Below, in pieces: positions 37,473 to 48,166 of a stretch of DNA of 64,000 bases. Source of the DNA: Hyphomicrobium sulfonivorans (GTDB lineage: Bacteria > Pseudomonadota > Alphaproteobacteria > Rhizobiales > Hyphomicrobiaceae); NCBI RefSeq assembly GCF_013306565.1, contig NZ_PZPO01000004.1, positions 124,001-188,000 on the forward strand, written 5' to 3'. Within the stretch, counting starts at the first letter, position 1. Each line of letters starts with the position of its first letter. The notes under the pieces are model-generated. The model did not search any database. It was not told where the DNA came from and was given only the letters and a program-made list of their open reading frames with translations. The position numbers and the translations under genes were made by a program.

Positions 37473-38756
37473 TCAGAACGGCAGAGTGAACCCCAGCATC
37501 AAACACAAACGATGCGTGCGCTCATAAATAGCGGAGAGCACCTTCGCGAGCGACGGTGGCAGCCAGTCGCGTACGCGCTTCAATACCGGGCGCAGCGCTT
37601 GCAGATAGATGCGGGCATATAGCGAACCCTTCACCGTCATGGGCATCGCCCAATCGATCACATCGACGGTGCCATCGGACCAGCGCATTTTGTAATCGTC
37701 GGCGGGTGCGAGCGTGTCGAAGTAACGGAAGCCAGAAGCCATCGTTTGTTCGATGGTGAGTTCCATAAGATGGGCGCCGACGCGGTCTTTCGCATATTTT
37801 TGATTGTACGCGAAAATGTGCGTTGCGACGCGCTCCTTGTGCATGACGAGAACGTCGATCGCCGCCTGATCGCCGTTGATCTCAAGCGCGTAAACGCAAA
37901 TGCCTGCGGGATTGGTGCTGTCCGCGGCTGCCTCGATAAAAAACTTTTGCGTGCGTGGGTCGCTCAGTGCGGGAGATACGACGCCGCGTTCAAGCAGTTG
38001 TGAAATTTTCTCTTCGATGGCGCGCAGCGCGAGGCGGCCAGCGCGAGGAGTTTCACGCTCGCGGACGAATTCCACGGTTCCCATGGCGGCCAACTTACGT
38101 GCAACAGCGCGGTGCTTCTTACGCGCACGGCCCGAGTGGCGCTGCATATAATCTTCGTAGTCGGCGGCGCTTGCAAAATCCATGTAGGGGGCTTGCTCAC
38201 GGCGCGTCACCATGAAATTCCGAGCGCGGAGCAGTGGTGTAATGGCCGCGTCGGCGCGGACCTTCGACAACCAGATAAGATCAGGCTTCAGCGCTTGCGT
38301 CAGGTGTTTCCAGCCCGCCTGCAGAACGACCGGGGCGTCGGGCAAATCGTCCAGCAGGATATCACCGTACTGGCTGACCGGCGCACCCATCCATACGAGG
38401 TGGGTCAGCCCGCCGTGCCGTTCAGTGGCCAGCGGCCATACCGTTACAACCTCGCCGTTGCGTCGCCCGACGAGCACAGCAAGCTGCGCTCCGGTATTTC
38501 CTTCGGTGAGAAAATTGTTGCACCAGTGCCAGCACCAGCCGAACGATTGAAACAGTTGCGCGCTGGTCGAGGCGCGATCGTACAGCCGGTTCCAGTCGTC
38601 CTTCAGCGCGTCAAATTCAGCGCGCGTCGTAACCAGCGTGAAGGTGCAGGCTTGTGGCACCGGGCGCAGGCGCGCGGTCATCTGGTTCGACGCCGGCTCG
38701 GTCTGGCCTTCGTCGGCGCCATCATATCGGACTGCGGCGGATAGCTTAGGTCCCAT
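37473..38756 (-). CDS. CelD/BioF2-type GNAT acetyltransferase
   Basis: ATG 38756 is chosen because GGAAGG lies nine bases upstream; in-frame ATG 38813 adds a non-conserved leader. The product is about 427 residues. The N-terminal half begins with TLVTTRAEFDALKDDWNRLYDRA and FQSFGWCWHWCNNF, a typical opening of proteins with the acetyltransferase (GNAT) domain seen in CelD/BcsL and BioF2-like enzymes. The C-terminal half has HSGRARKKHRAVARKLA and the acyl-CoA site region KYAKDRVGAHLMELTIEQTM, then FRYFDTLAPADDYKMRW. Such proteins often modify exopolysaccharide or cellulose, but no polysaccharide genes are adjacent, so its substrate is unknown. Confidence 0.85.
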   Translation of the reverse strand: MGPKLSAAVRYDGADEGQTEPASNQMTARLRPVPQACTFTLVTTRAEFDALKDDWNRLYDRASTSAQLFQSFGWCWHWCNNFLTEGNTGAQLAVLVGRRNGEVVTVWPLATERHGGLTHLVWMGAPVSQYGDILLDDLPDAPVVLQAGWKHLTQALKPDLIWLSKVRADAAITPLLRARNFMVTRREQAPYMDFASAADYEDYMQRHSGRARKKHRAVARKLAAMGTVEFVRERETPRAGRLALRAIEEKISQLLERGVVSPALSDPRTQKFFIEAAADSTNPAGICVYALEINGDQAAIDVLVMHKERVATHIFAYNQKYAKDRVGAHLMELTIEQTMASGFRYFDTLAPADDYKMRWSDGTVDVIDWAMPMTVKGSLYARIYLQALRPVLKRVRDWLPPSLAKVLSAIYERTHRLCLMLGFTLPF

Positions 38757-38829
38757 GACGTGAGCCTTCCCATACGCGAACGGCAGCGCCGAGGGGGCGG
38801 CACTGCACCTCAAAAAGGCATCAAAAACC

Positions 38830-39189
38830 TTATAATGTTGCGATTTCGGTAATGCTGAGCAGGACGAGGGCGCACACTGTCAGCCAAACGGCGATGGTGC
38901 CGCGGCGCGATTTGGGGCCGGCCTCAAGTATCAGCAGTGAAGCCAGCACCGCGGCGCCGGTCAGATTAACCACAATAACGCCAGCCAAACCAAGGCCGTG
39001 CCCTTTTGATGTGCCCTCGATGAAGGTGGCGCCTGCCAGCCCAAGCAGCAGCGCACCGCACAGACGGGGCCAGAAACCCGCGTCGGGTCGGGGCAGGCCA
39101 AGAACGCGCAGCGTGGTTAACGGAGCAATGACGAGCAGCAGCCCCGGAATGAATTTCAGAAGGGTCTCGATCCAGAGCAGTTGCTGCAC
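38830..39189 (-). CDS. Small four-helix membrane protein
   Basis: A 119-residue hydrophobic protein starting with GTG at 39189. Four membrane segments are visible (LLKFIPGLLLVIAPLTTLRV, LCGALLLGLAGATFIEG, GLAGVIVVNLTGAAVLASLL, IAVWLTVCALVLLSITEI), joined by short loops with LGLPRPDAGFWPRLCGALLL. I do not recognise a named family; many alphaproteobacteria carry similar uncharacterised proteins. It lies between the acetyltransferase and a lipoprotein, all on the minus strand. Confidence 0.75.
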   Translation of the reverse strand: MQQLLWIETLLKFIPGLLLVIAPLTTLRVLGLPRPDAGFWPRLCGALLLGLAGATFIEGTSKGHGLGLAGVIVVNLTGAAVLASLLILEAGPKSRRGTIAVWLTVCALVLLSITEIATL

Positions 39190-39250
39190 GCGGGAGCCCT
39201 GTCACGAAAAAGGGGAGGGGCGGCGGAGCGCTAAGCCAAGGCAGCGCGGA

Positions 39251-39769
39251 TCAGTCGTCCCGATTATCCATCGGAAATTTGGTCTTCATGCCTTCGCCCT
39301 CGTAATTGCCAAACGAGAACAGGCCGTCGTCTTCCTTTTCCTTGACCTGCGGGCGGGGCGTGTAATCGCCAACCAGATGGCGGCTGAGATCGGCCTTGAT
39401 CTGCCGTGTCTTGCCGTCGGTGCAGTATTCGCCTTCACCTGCAACCGCCTTGGCGACTCCGTTATAGGAGACGTCGTAAATGCGCTCGATCTTGGCCATG
39501 TCCTGGCCCGGAATATTGCGCTCGTAATCGAGGTAGGTGACTTTCAGCTTGCCGGGATCGAAATGGAAGCCGCATTTCACCGCGCGGGCTGAAACCGTGC
39601 CGACCTGAAAGGCGCGGGCTGGCGCATCGTTGACGGGGGCGGCTGGCTTATCGTCACCGCCAAGCAGGGAGCTGGTGGAGAGGCCCGAACCGCCCGAGCA
39701 GCCGCCGAGTGCCGTCGCGATCAGCAGCGCGAACGCCGGGCTTGCGGCTTTCATTGGCTTGGCCCCCAT
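39251..39769 (-). CDS. Lipoprotein of unknown function
   Basis: ATG 39769 has GGAG ten bases upstream; ATG 39754 is the alternative, and the open frame reaches 39862. The lipobox FALLIATALGGC puts the lipid cysteine near residue 24. The mature domain (about 145 residues) contains VGTVSARAVKCGFHFDPGKL, YEREIPGQD-like YERNIPGQDMAKIERIYD and EGEYCTDGKTRQIKADL, with two cysteines that could form a disulphide. I do not know a named family. Probably outer-membrane- or periplasm-facing. Confidence 0.75.
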   Translation of the reverse strand: MGAKPMKAASPAFALLIATALGGCSGGSGLSTSSLLGGDDKPAAPVNDAPARAFQVGTVSARAVKCGFHFDPGKLKVTYLDYERNIPGQDMAKIERIYDVSYNGVAKAVAGEGEYCTDGKTRQIKADLSRHLVGDYTPRPQVKEKEDDGLFSFGNYEGEGMKTKFPMDNRDD

Positions 39770-39969
39770 CTCTTCTTCGCTCCGGCCCATGTTTTCTTCG
39801 GCTCTGGCCGTGTCGGCACGTGCTTTTAGCGCGAACCTTAATATCAAATGCGGCTCCGTCAATCGCCGACCACCACAGCTATTTTGAGGGCCTGCGCAAC
39901 TTGAAACCTTCCTGCATTCTCAACTGATCGACCGATTCCGCCCCAAAGGATACGGGGTGGATGGCATTG

Positions 39970-41154
39970 TCAGCGCATAAGCTCCCCCGTGGCGCGATCC
40001 AGCCCCTCCAGCGTCAGCGGATACATGCGGCCATCCATTAAGCGCTGAATCATGGCGATTGATTGAGTGTAGCGCCATTGGCTCTCCGGCAGTGGGTTGA
40101 GCCACACGCAGTGGCGCCAGGTTTCCGATACGCGCCTGAGCCACACGGCGCCGGGTTCGGGGTTCATATGTTCCACCGAGCCGCCCGCGTGGGAAATCTC
40201 GTAGGGGCTCATTGAGGCGTCACCGACAAATACAACCTTGTAGTCGGGCGGATAGGTGTTGAGCACCTCAAGGGTGGAAATGCGCTCGGTGTGGCGGCGG
40301 CGGTTGTCCTTCCAGACTTCCTCGTAAAGGCAGTTGTGGAAGTAGTAGTATTCGAGGTGCTTGAACTCGCTGCGCGCGGCGGAAAACAGCTCCTCGATGC
40401 CCTTGATGTGCCAATCCATCGAGCCGCCGACGTCGAAGAACATCAGAACCTTCACCGCGTTGTGCCGCTGCGGCAGCATGCGGATGTCGAGGAAGCCCTT
40501 TTCGGCGGTGCCGCGAATGGTGCCGGCAAGATCCAGTTCCTCGCTGGCGCCGGTGCGCGCGAATGCTCGGAGGCGGCGCAGCGCAACCTTGATGTTGCGG
40601 GTGCCGATTTCGACGTTGTCATCAAGGTCGCGGAACTCGCGCTTGTCCCAGACCTTGATCGCGCGGCGATGGCGGCTTTCCTTTTGTCCGATGCGCACGC
40701 CTGCCGGATTGTAGCCATAGGCGCCATAGGGCGACGTGCCGCCGGTGCCGATCCACTTGTTGCCGCCGGAGTGGCGTTCCTTCTGTTCCTCAAGACGCTG
40801 CTTCAGCGTCTCCATGATCTTTTCCCAGCCGCCGAGCTCCTCGATGCGCTTTTTATCGTCTTCCGATAGATGCAATTCGGAAATCAGCCGCAGCCATTCC
40901 TCAGGAATTTCGGCGGTGATTTCTTCGCTGCCTTCCGTGACCGAAGTGATGCCCTTGAACACGGTGCCGAACACGCGGTCGAAACGGTCGAGGTTGCGCT
41001 CGTCCTTCACCAGGCAGGCACGCGACAGGTAGTAGAACTCCTCCACCTGACGGTCGATGACGCCGGCCTCCAGTCCCTCCAGCAGCGCCAGATATTCGCG
41101 CAGGCTGACCGGCAGGCCGGCTTTCTTCAGGGCGTGGAAGAAGGTGAGAAACAT
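39970..41154 (-). CDS. VWA-domain protein, CoxE-like
   Basis: A 394-residue protein with a C-terminal von Willebrand A domain whose metal site DVGGSMD (Asp241, Gly243, Ser245) is intact. The N-terminal half begins MFLTFFHALKKAGLPVSLRE, typical of the CoxE/YehP-type VWA group, and contains a basic helix (RHRRAIKVWDKREFRDLDDN) before the domain. These proteins usually act with a MoxR-family AAA ATPase in assembling or activating other proteins. No moxR gene is adjacent here: the 246 bases upstream are non-coding and the next gene is a lipoprotein. Confidence 0.9.
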   Translation of the reverse strand: MFLTFFHALKKAGLPVSLREYLALLEGLEAGVIDRQVEEFYYLSRACLVKDERNLDRFDRVFGTVFKGITSVTEGSEEITAEIPEEWLRLISELHLSEDDKKRIEELGGWEKIMETLKQRLEEQKERHSGGNKWIGTGGTSPYGAYGYNPAGVRIGQKESRHRRAIKVWDKREFRDLDDNVEIGTRNIKVALRRLRAFARTGASEELDLAGTIRGTAEKGFLDIRMLPQRHNAVKVLMFFDVGGSMDWHIKGIEELFSAARSEFKHLEYYYFHNCLYEEVWKDNRRRHTERISTLEVLNTYPPDYKVVFVGDASMSPYEISHAGGSVEHMNPEPGAVWLRRVSETWRHCVWLNPLPESQWRYTQSIAMIQRLMDGRMYPLTLEGLDRATGELMR

Positions 41155-41400
41155 GTGATCCTAGTCCGCAGGCGGCTGCACAGGGCGAGGGCCGATGCGC
41201 AGGGCGTCAATGGCGTCAGCATATGGAGATGGGCCCGCTGGAGCTAGTGGCCCTGAAGCCGCAAAGCTTAGCCGCACCAAACTATGGCGCGGCAACGCTA
41301 GCGCCGCTTGCCGGTGCCGGCGATTCCGCTGCCCCGAACCGGCCAAGGGTGCGCGGGTACGCTACGCGGCGTTAACCGGGCACGAGCGGCGGGGGCATGG

Positions 41401-42252
41401 CTATTGCGAACTGGTCGCGGCGGCAGCCTTTGCGGCCGCTGTCGGTGTGGTCGAAGCGTTGGTCTTAGCCTTAGCGTTGCCGGCTTCGGCGGCTTTCGAG
41501 CCAGTCTCTTTCGCTTTGGTAGCCTCCTTGTCGATGCTGCCGGTGACGATCGGATCACCCTGCTTGTTACTGTCGGCGGGCTGCGGCTTCAGCGATGAGG
41601 TGGTGGTCTTGGCGCCGAACAGCAGGTCATCGTTGTCGATGTACCACCGCTCGACCTCGACAATCTCGGGCGGCTTTCCGCTCGCAAGCAGCCAGCCATC
41701 GACCGCAAATTTCTGCCCTGAACCGTTCTCGATCATCGTGCCGGCGTAATGCGTCCAGCCGTCGAAGCCACGCCGCAGGTCTTCCTTGATGAACATCGGG
41801 CCAATGGTGTGATGCTTGAACAGTTTGTGGCGCTCCATCACCATCATGTAGCTGGTGAGGTTGGTGGCGACGTCGACGCAATCCATCTGACCGGGATCGC
41901 CGTTGCCGAGCATGTCGTCACCCGGCCTGTCCTTGTCGGTGCCAACGGCCTTGTCAGCGCGTGCGCCCATCATTGCGATGGCTTTGCGCGCAACCTCACG
42001 TTCGGCAGCGGGCGAAGCGGCGCCCTTGGCCATGACGGTGCGCACTTCTTCGATATCAGCGGGTTCAAAACGAAACGGCGTCTGCGTGCGGCAGCCATAG
42101 GCGCTGCATACGAACACGCGATTGCCCTCAGGCAGCCGCGCCTTGTAGCGCGAGAAGTGGGCGTCGATGGTCTTGCCGCCGCTATAGGCGCAGCCGCCAA
42201 CCGCCAGCGCGACAATGACTGATGCGAGCAGCCCGCAGCCCGAACGCGCCAT
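41401..42252 (-). CDS. Lipoprotein with transglutaminase-like Cys-His-Asp pattern
   Basis: ATG 42252 is chosen because it opens a lipoprotein signal (LLASVIVALAVGGC, lipid Cys21). The open frame begins at 42297, but those residues would precede the signal. The product is about 283 residues. In the mature part Cys125 (GQMDCVDVATN), His168 (GWTHYAGT) and Asp185 (FAVDGW) occur in the order and spacing of the transglutaminase/cysteine-protease fold (C to H about 43, H to D about 17). This is inference from three residues. The C-terminal ~70 residues are low complexity (Thr/Ala/Lys/Ser). It lies upstream of the VWA gene on the same strand. Confidence 0.75.
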   Translation of the reverse strand: MARSGCGLLASVIVALAVGGCAYSGGKTIDAHFSRYKARLPEGNRVFVCSAYGCRTQTPFRFEPADIEEVRTVMAKGAASPAAEREVARKAIAMMGARADKAVGTDKDRPGDDMLGNGDPGQMDCVDVATNLTSYMMVMERHKLFKHHTIGPMFIKEDLRRGFDGWTHYAGTMIENGSGQKFAVDGWLLASGKPPEIVEVERWYIDNDDLLFGAKTTTSSLKPQPADSNKQGDPIVTGSIDKEATKAKETGSKAAEAGNAKAKTNASTTPTAAAKAAAATSSQ

Positions 42253-42430
42253 AGCGGAGCGTTGCAATCGTATTGCGATGGAATGTTGAACCAACACAGC
42301 CGCCTGTTTGCTCGTGAATTGGCAAGCGGCCGTTGCCGCAGGGCAAAGCTATGCGATTCGTAGCGGGCAATGGCCGCTCGGCGGGGTTTTCCCCGTGTAC
42401 TGCCGATCGCGGATTGATGTGATCGAACAT

Positions 42431-42463
42431 AAAAAAACTGCCCCAGGTTTCCCTGGGGCAGTT
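42431..42463 (-). terminator. Terminator of the first porin gene
   Basis: AACTGCCCCAGG (42436-42447), loop TTTC, CCTGGGGCAGTT (42452-42463): a perfect 12-bp stem. On the minus strand it is followed by the T-run 42437-42431. It lies 28 bases past the porin stop. Confidence 0.95.
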
Positions 42464-42490
42464 CGAGAGAGAGAGATAGAAGTACGGCGA

Positions 42491-43831
42491 TCAGAAGTTG
42501 ATCAGAGCGCCGGCCTTTACGTACTGGAAGTCGTCGGTGCCGATAGACGTGTTGTTCACAACGTCGTTAACGTCAGCCGTGATGTGGCGGTAGGAGATCC
42601 ACAGCGACATAGCTGCAGCGTCGATTTCCTGCACAACACCGAGACCCCACAGGTGGCTGCTTGCGGTCAGGCCAGCGTTGACCATCGCGTCAGTGTTGCC
42701 ACGCGAGAACTTCTCGTACTCGCCGTAGAGCACCGTGTGACCAAGCGGGGTCCAACGCTCGCGCAGACCGCCCTTGATGTAGTAGGTATCACCCGAAGAA
42801 CGAGCGGTGTTCGTGAACGCGCCAGTGGCATCACGCGTGTTGCCGTTGGGGTCTACGTGACCGTAGGCACCGTACAGCCAGAGGCCGGTCGGTACGTGCT
42901 CAACATAGGCGCCCAGCTGGAAGTAATCGACCCAGCGGTTGTCAGGAGCAACCACGGCCGGACCGCCGTTGAAGCCCATCGTGAAGAAGTCCTGAGCGTA
43001 CTGCGAGTAAGCTACAGCGGCTGCAAGCTTGAAGCCGTTGAATTCACCCGAGTAACGAGCCGAAACGTCCCAGAAATCGTCTTCACCCCAAGAAGCCGAA
43101 ACCGAGAAGCCACCGAAGGTTGGCGAGTCGTAACGAACCGAGTCGCGCGGAGCGCCGAAGCAGTCACCGCCCGTGCCGCCACCGCCGAAGCAGTTGCCAG
43201 CCAGCGAGCCCCACTGGAAGCCAGTGTTGCCACCAGCGCTCGTGCGGACGTTGAAGTTGTTGTAGTCGAACATCACCCAGTTGGCGGGAACGAGCGAGCC
43301 CGAACCGTCAACGAGGATTGCAGCGTTGTCCGAAGCGGACGACTGCAGACCAACGCCGATCTTACCGAGGCGATCGCTCTTGATGAACCAGTAGGACTGA
43401 AGCAGCTGCACTGCGTAGGCGCCGTTGGCACCCAGAGCAGAACCGTTGTGCTGCGAGTCCTGGTTGATCGTCAGCGAGTCAGAGTCGTTGGCTTCAACGT
43501 GGATCACGTAGCCAGCCGACCAGCCCGGAGAGATCTGAGCCTGACCGCTGAACTTGAAGTGCGAGTTCAGCGTAGAGCCAAGACCCGTAACGTAGGTGTT
43601 GCTCTCAACGCCGTCGTCCCACCACATAACCTGCTGACCGACCCAACCGGATACCGTCAGAGAAACCTTACGGTTGCCCTTACGAGCAGTCGTAGCTTCC
43701 AGTTCTGCGATGCGCTCTTCGAGATCAGCGCAGCAGTTGCCGCCGAGGTCAGCTGCGGACGCGCTGCCGGTGGACAGACCACCTACCAGCATGCCAGCTG
43801 CCACCAGGGCGCTAAGGCTGTATTTATTCAT
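42491..43831 (-). CDS. Rhizobiales-type porin, first copy
   Basis: A 446-residue outer-membrane beta-barrel. ATG 43831 has GGGAG upstream. A signal peptide (LVAAGMLVGGLSTGSASA) is followed by the mature end ADLGGNCCADLEERIAELEATTARKGN and then antiparallel strands. The barrel shows aromatic belts, many Gly/Asn turns and a C-terminal FQYVKAGALINF ending in phenylalanine, as expected for BamA recognition. General small-solute porin is the likely role. A closely related second copy (44493) lies just upstream on the same strand, about 660 bases away, with its own terminator. Confidence 0.93.
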   Translation of the reverse strand: MNKYSLSALVAAGMLVGGLSTGSASAADLGGNCCADLEERIAELEATTARKGNRKVSLTVSGWVGQQVMWWDDGVESNTYVTGLGSTLNSHFKFSGQAQISPGWSAGYVIHVEANDSDSLTINQDSQHNGSALGANGAYAVQLLQSYWFIKSDRLGKIGVGLQSSASDNAAILVDGSGSLVPANWVMFDYNNFNVRTSAGGNTGFQWGSLAGNCFGGGGTGGDCFGAPRDSVRYDSPTFGGFSVSASWGEDDFWDVSARYSGEFNGFKLAAAVAYSQYAQDFFTMGFNGGPAVVAPDNRWVDYFQLGAYVEHVPTGLWLYGAYGHVDPNGNTRDATGAFTNTARSSGDTYYIKGGLRERWTPLGHTVLYGEYEKFSRGNTDAMVNAGLTASSHLWGLGVVQEIDAAAMSLWISYRHITADVNDVVNNTSIGTDDFQYVKAGALINF

Positions 43832-44492
43832 CTATTAGTCTCCCGTCTTCGTCTCAGCTGATGGCGGACGCTGTATTGTTTGGAACGCGAGACAAGAAAA
43901 CCGCCCTAGCAATGCGCAGTGCGTACCCCTCAAAGGATCGCTGCGTGCCAAGCCGGACACTGCTGTGATTCGCCGGAGTGCAACAATTAGGCAGTGCCGT
44001 TTTCGTGGTGACGAACCCACGGGTGTGGCTGTGAGGCCACGAAAGGGTGGTGCATCCTGGCACTCACGCGGGGACACACCCGCCAGGAAGTGAAGCGCTT
44101 GCGCGCTCCCGTCGATCCAAAAAATACGCTGGAAACAAAAGGATGGGGCGATACGCGACCCATTCGGCACATTCAGTCGACGCCGGCGAAGGCTTCGGCA
44201 CTGTGGGAAGAGTGTACTCCAACTTTGGCTGTTGCTGGGGCTCTTCTTCGCAATGTGGAAAGCGCTGTGGAAATCGTGTCGATGAATGCGATTGCCCATT
44301 GTTCGCGCGAGGGCCGGGTGAATCGCTGGTCGGTGTTGGGTGGACGCGCGCAGTTGGCAGATTTTGAGTGCGGAATTGATGCGGGCGAGGTGCGCAAACA
44401 AAGAAGCCGCCCGGTGAGGGCGGCTTCCGTGAGTGAGCATCGTGGGATCCTCTACAGGATTGCTCCTTTAGAGGATTGCCGCTGGTGCCGGA
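43832..44492. other. Intergenic region between the two porin genes
   Basis: About 660 bases. It holds the upstream porin's terminator (44395-44427) and the promoter and 5' UTR of the first porin. Small dyads occur (GTGGCTGTGAGGCCAC at 44025-44040 and others). The GC content is lower than in the genes. No coding sequence with a plausible start was found. Confidence 0.5.
44395..44427 (-). terminator. Terminator of the second porin gene
   Basis: GAAGCCGCCC (44403-44412), loop GGTGA, GGGCGGCTTC (44418-44427): a perfect 10-bp stem. On the minus strand it is followed by TTTGTTTG. It lies about 66 bases past the porin stop. Confidence 0.9.
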
Positions 44493-45860
44493 TCAGAAGT
44501 TGATCACAGCGCCGGTCATCAGCACCTGGAAGTCTTCCAGCGGCGCAGACTGCGACACGAAACCGTTACGTGCGAGTTCAAGATCGAACTCGTAGTTGCG
44601 GTACATGGCGTAGAGCTTCATGTCGGCAGCGTCGATCTTCTGCATGACGCCGACGCCCCACATGTTGACTTCGCTGCTGAAGATCTGAGCTTGACCGCCA
44701 GCCAGGTTGATCGGGTCGGCTGCGCTGACGTTCTGGGTGATGCCTCCGCCGGTGTAGTTGTAGTACTGGCCGAACAGCGTCGTCTTGCCGAGTTCGTTCC
44801 ACTTGCGCTGGATACCGACTTCGGTTGCCCAGAAGGTGTAGGTGTCGTCAACACCGGTGCCGGCGAAGTGAGCGGCAGAGGTCGTGCTGTCATCCCACAT
44901 CTGACCGGCGCCGAAGTTACCGTAGAGGCCGGACTTGGTGTCCATGATGCTGATCGAGCCGCCGATCATCTGGCACTTGGCATCGTGGCTGGTGGTATTA
45001 CGTGCAGGGCAGCCATGGGTTGCGCTGTCGTCGATACCGTCGTTGATGGACGAGTAGGCGATGCCGGCTTCAACCTTGATGTGGTTGAATTCACGCTCGA
45101 AGCGCAGTCCGACGTCCCAGAAGTCATCGCCGCCCCACGCAGCGCTGGCCGTGAAGCCAGCAAATTCCGGCGATTCATACAGAACGGCTTCGCGACGATC
45201 GCCTTCACCCGGCTGTGCGCCGGTGCGGGCAATCAGGCGGCGCCACTGCAGGCCACCGTTCATGGCAGCCCGGCCGGTTGCAGCGAGGAAGAAGCCGCCG
45301 CCGCTGTCTTCAACGTCCGAGAACTTGCCGACGTCGCTGGTGCCAGCGAGGTTGATTTCCGTGATTTCCTGCGAAGCCGTCGGCGTATGGCCTACCTGGA
45401 TGGTACCGAATGTCTTGCTCTTGATGTTCCACCAGGCGTGGCGGATGTCGAAGCCTGACTCGTCTGCATTGATCGAGTCGTACTGATTGTTGCGCTTCGA
45501 ATTGGCCGAGCGAACGCCAATCTCAAGGCGGAAATTTGCAGAAAGATCGCTGTTGATCTTGGCGCCGCCCTTGAAGCCAAAGCGCGAACGCGAGGCATCG
45601 TTGGTGACGACGTAGGCATTGCTCTCGCTGCCGTCGTCCCAGAACATCACGCCCTGGTTGATCTTACCGTAAACCGACAGAGAAACCTTGCGGTTGCCCT
45701 TGCGGGCCGTTGTTGCCTCAAGCTCGGCAACCCGCTCTTCCAGATCCGCGCAGCAATCGCCGCCCAAATCCGCTGCCTGGGCGGAAACGCTGGCCGCCAG
45801 GACCAATCCGCCAGCGACGAGGATGGAAGCCCATCCCGCCTTACCTACTCCCCCGAACAT
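44493..45860 (-). CDS. Rhizobiales-type porin, second copy
   Basis: ATG 45860 is chosen because GGGAG lies eight bases upstream and a signal peptide follows directly (ILVAGGLVLAASVSAQA); the open frame extends to 45920. The product is about 455 residues. The mature N-terminus ADLGGDCCADLEERVAELEATT is nearly identical to the neighbouring porin, while loops and the middle of the barrel differ more. The C-terminus FQVLMTGAVINF ends in phenylalanine. The paralog was probably made by tandem duplication. The pair may differ in substrate or regulation, as often seen for porin pairs, but this is not readable here. Confidence 0.93.
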   Translation of the reverse strand: MFGGVGKAGWASILVAGGLVLAASVSAQAADLGGDCCADLEERVAELEATTARKGNRKVSLSVYGKINQGVMFWDDGSESNAYVVTNDASRSRFGFKGGAKINSDLSANFRLEIGVRSANSKRNNQYDSINADESGFDIRHAWWNIKSKTFGTIQVGHTPTASQEITEINLAGTSDVGKFSDVEDSGGGFFLAATGRAAMNGGLQWRRLIARTGAQPGEGDRREAVLYESPEFAGFTASAAWGGDDFWDVGLRFEREFNHIKVEAGIAYSSINDGIDDSATHGCPARNTTSHDAKCQMIGGSISIMDTKSGLYGNFGAGQMWDDSTTSAAHFAGTGVDDTYTFWATEVGIQRKWNELGKTTLFGQYYNYTGGGITQNVSAADPINLAGGQAQIFSSEVNMWGVGVMQKIDAADMKLYAMYRNYEFDLELARNGFVSQSAPLEDFQVLMTGAVINF

Positions 45861-46196
45861 ACGCAAACTCCCACGAAGGTAACGCCAAAAAAAGGGCCTT
45901 CGATCGACGCAACTGCACACGTACTCAAGTCAACGGGCACCTACGCGACCCACACCGCTTAGCCTCCGCCGGTACACGCCGGAGAGCTTCGCCACGGGCA
46001 GGGGTATGGGAGAGCGCTGTCACAATAAACCGGAAACGGCATTGTGACAGATCATGACGAAAACGCTGTGGCAGGCGGGAGCTTCAAGCGCCATTGGCGG
46101 CGAAATGAGCGCGGTTATGCGCTGCAATGTGGCGGCCGGGAGCGTATGAGCACGTTGCGGAAGGGCGTGTGAAACTGGCCGGGCGGCAGGACGGAC
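45861..46196. other. Gap between porin and histidine kinase genes
   Basis: About 335 bases, presumably the promoter and 5' UTR of the second porin (read on the minus strand) and the 3' end of the kinase unit. No gene or RNA seen. The part near 46030-46120 has GC-rich dyads but no terminator T-run. Confidence 0.4.
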
Positions 46197-47810
<1,614 letters not shown>

Positions 47811-48166
47811 CGCGTTTATGCTCGAGAATTTGGTGGCTGGTGCCGGAGCGGATGCTCAAGCGACCATGGCGCAATGAACCGTTGTTTTTCGAGGTCAATG
47901 TTACCATGAAATCTCGACTTGAATTACTAACCAACAGTTTAGAAACGTTTTTTTGCTGTTACTGATTTGCTTAAGTTTTGCCTGAAATCGGAAGCTGTTG
48001 CTAGAGAAATTCTATTTTGGTCGCGCCGTGCATATGTTTGCCAGATGCTGGTGCTTCCCTAGATCTTGGAATTATATTACAAAAGATGCTGTGCTTTGGG
48101 GCTGTATTGGCGTTCCGTTGCCTCGCAATGCAATCTCGCGAAAATCTATTCTCAACACGGCTTGCC
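47811..48166. other. Divergent intergenic region between kinase and Lrp genes
   Basis: About 355 bases and less GC-rich than the genes. It presumably holds promoters for the kinase (minus) and the Lrp regulator (plus). Lrp-family regulators commonly control their own gene from such a site. I could not identify a specific operator. Confidence 0.4.

Noticed and set aside
42308-43861. 517-codon plus-strand open frame opposite the first porin
   Set aside because: The minus-strand porin has a signal peptide, barrel and terminator; the antisense translation is Val/Arg/Glu-rich noise.
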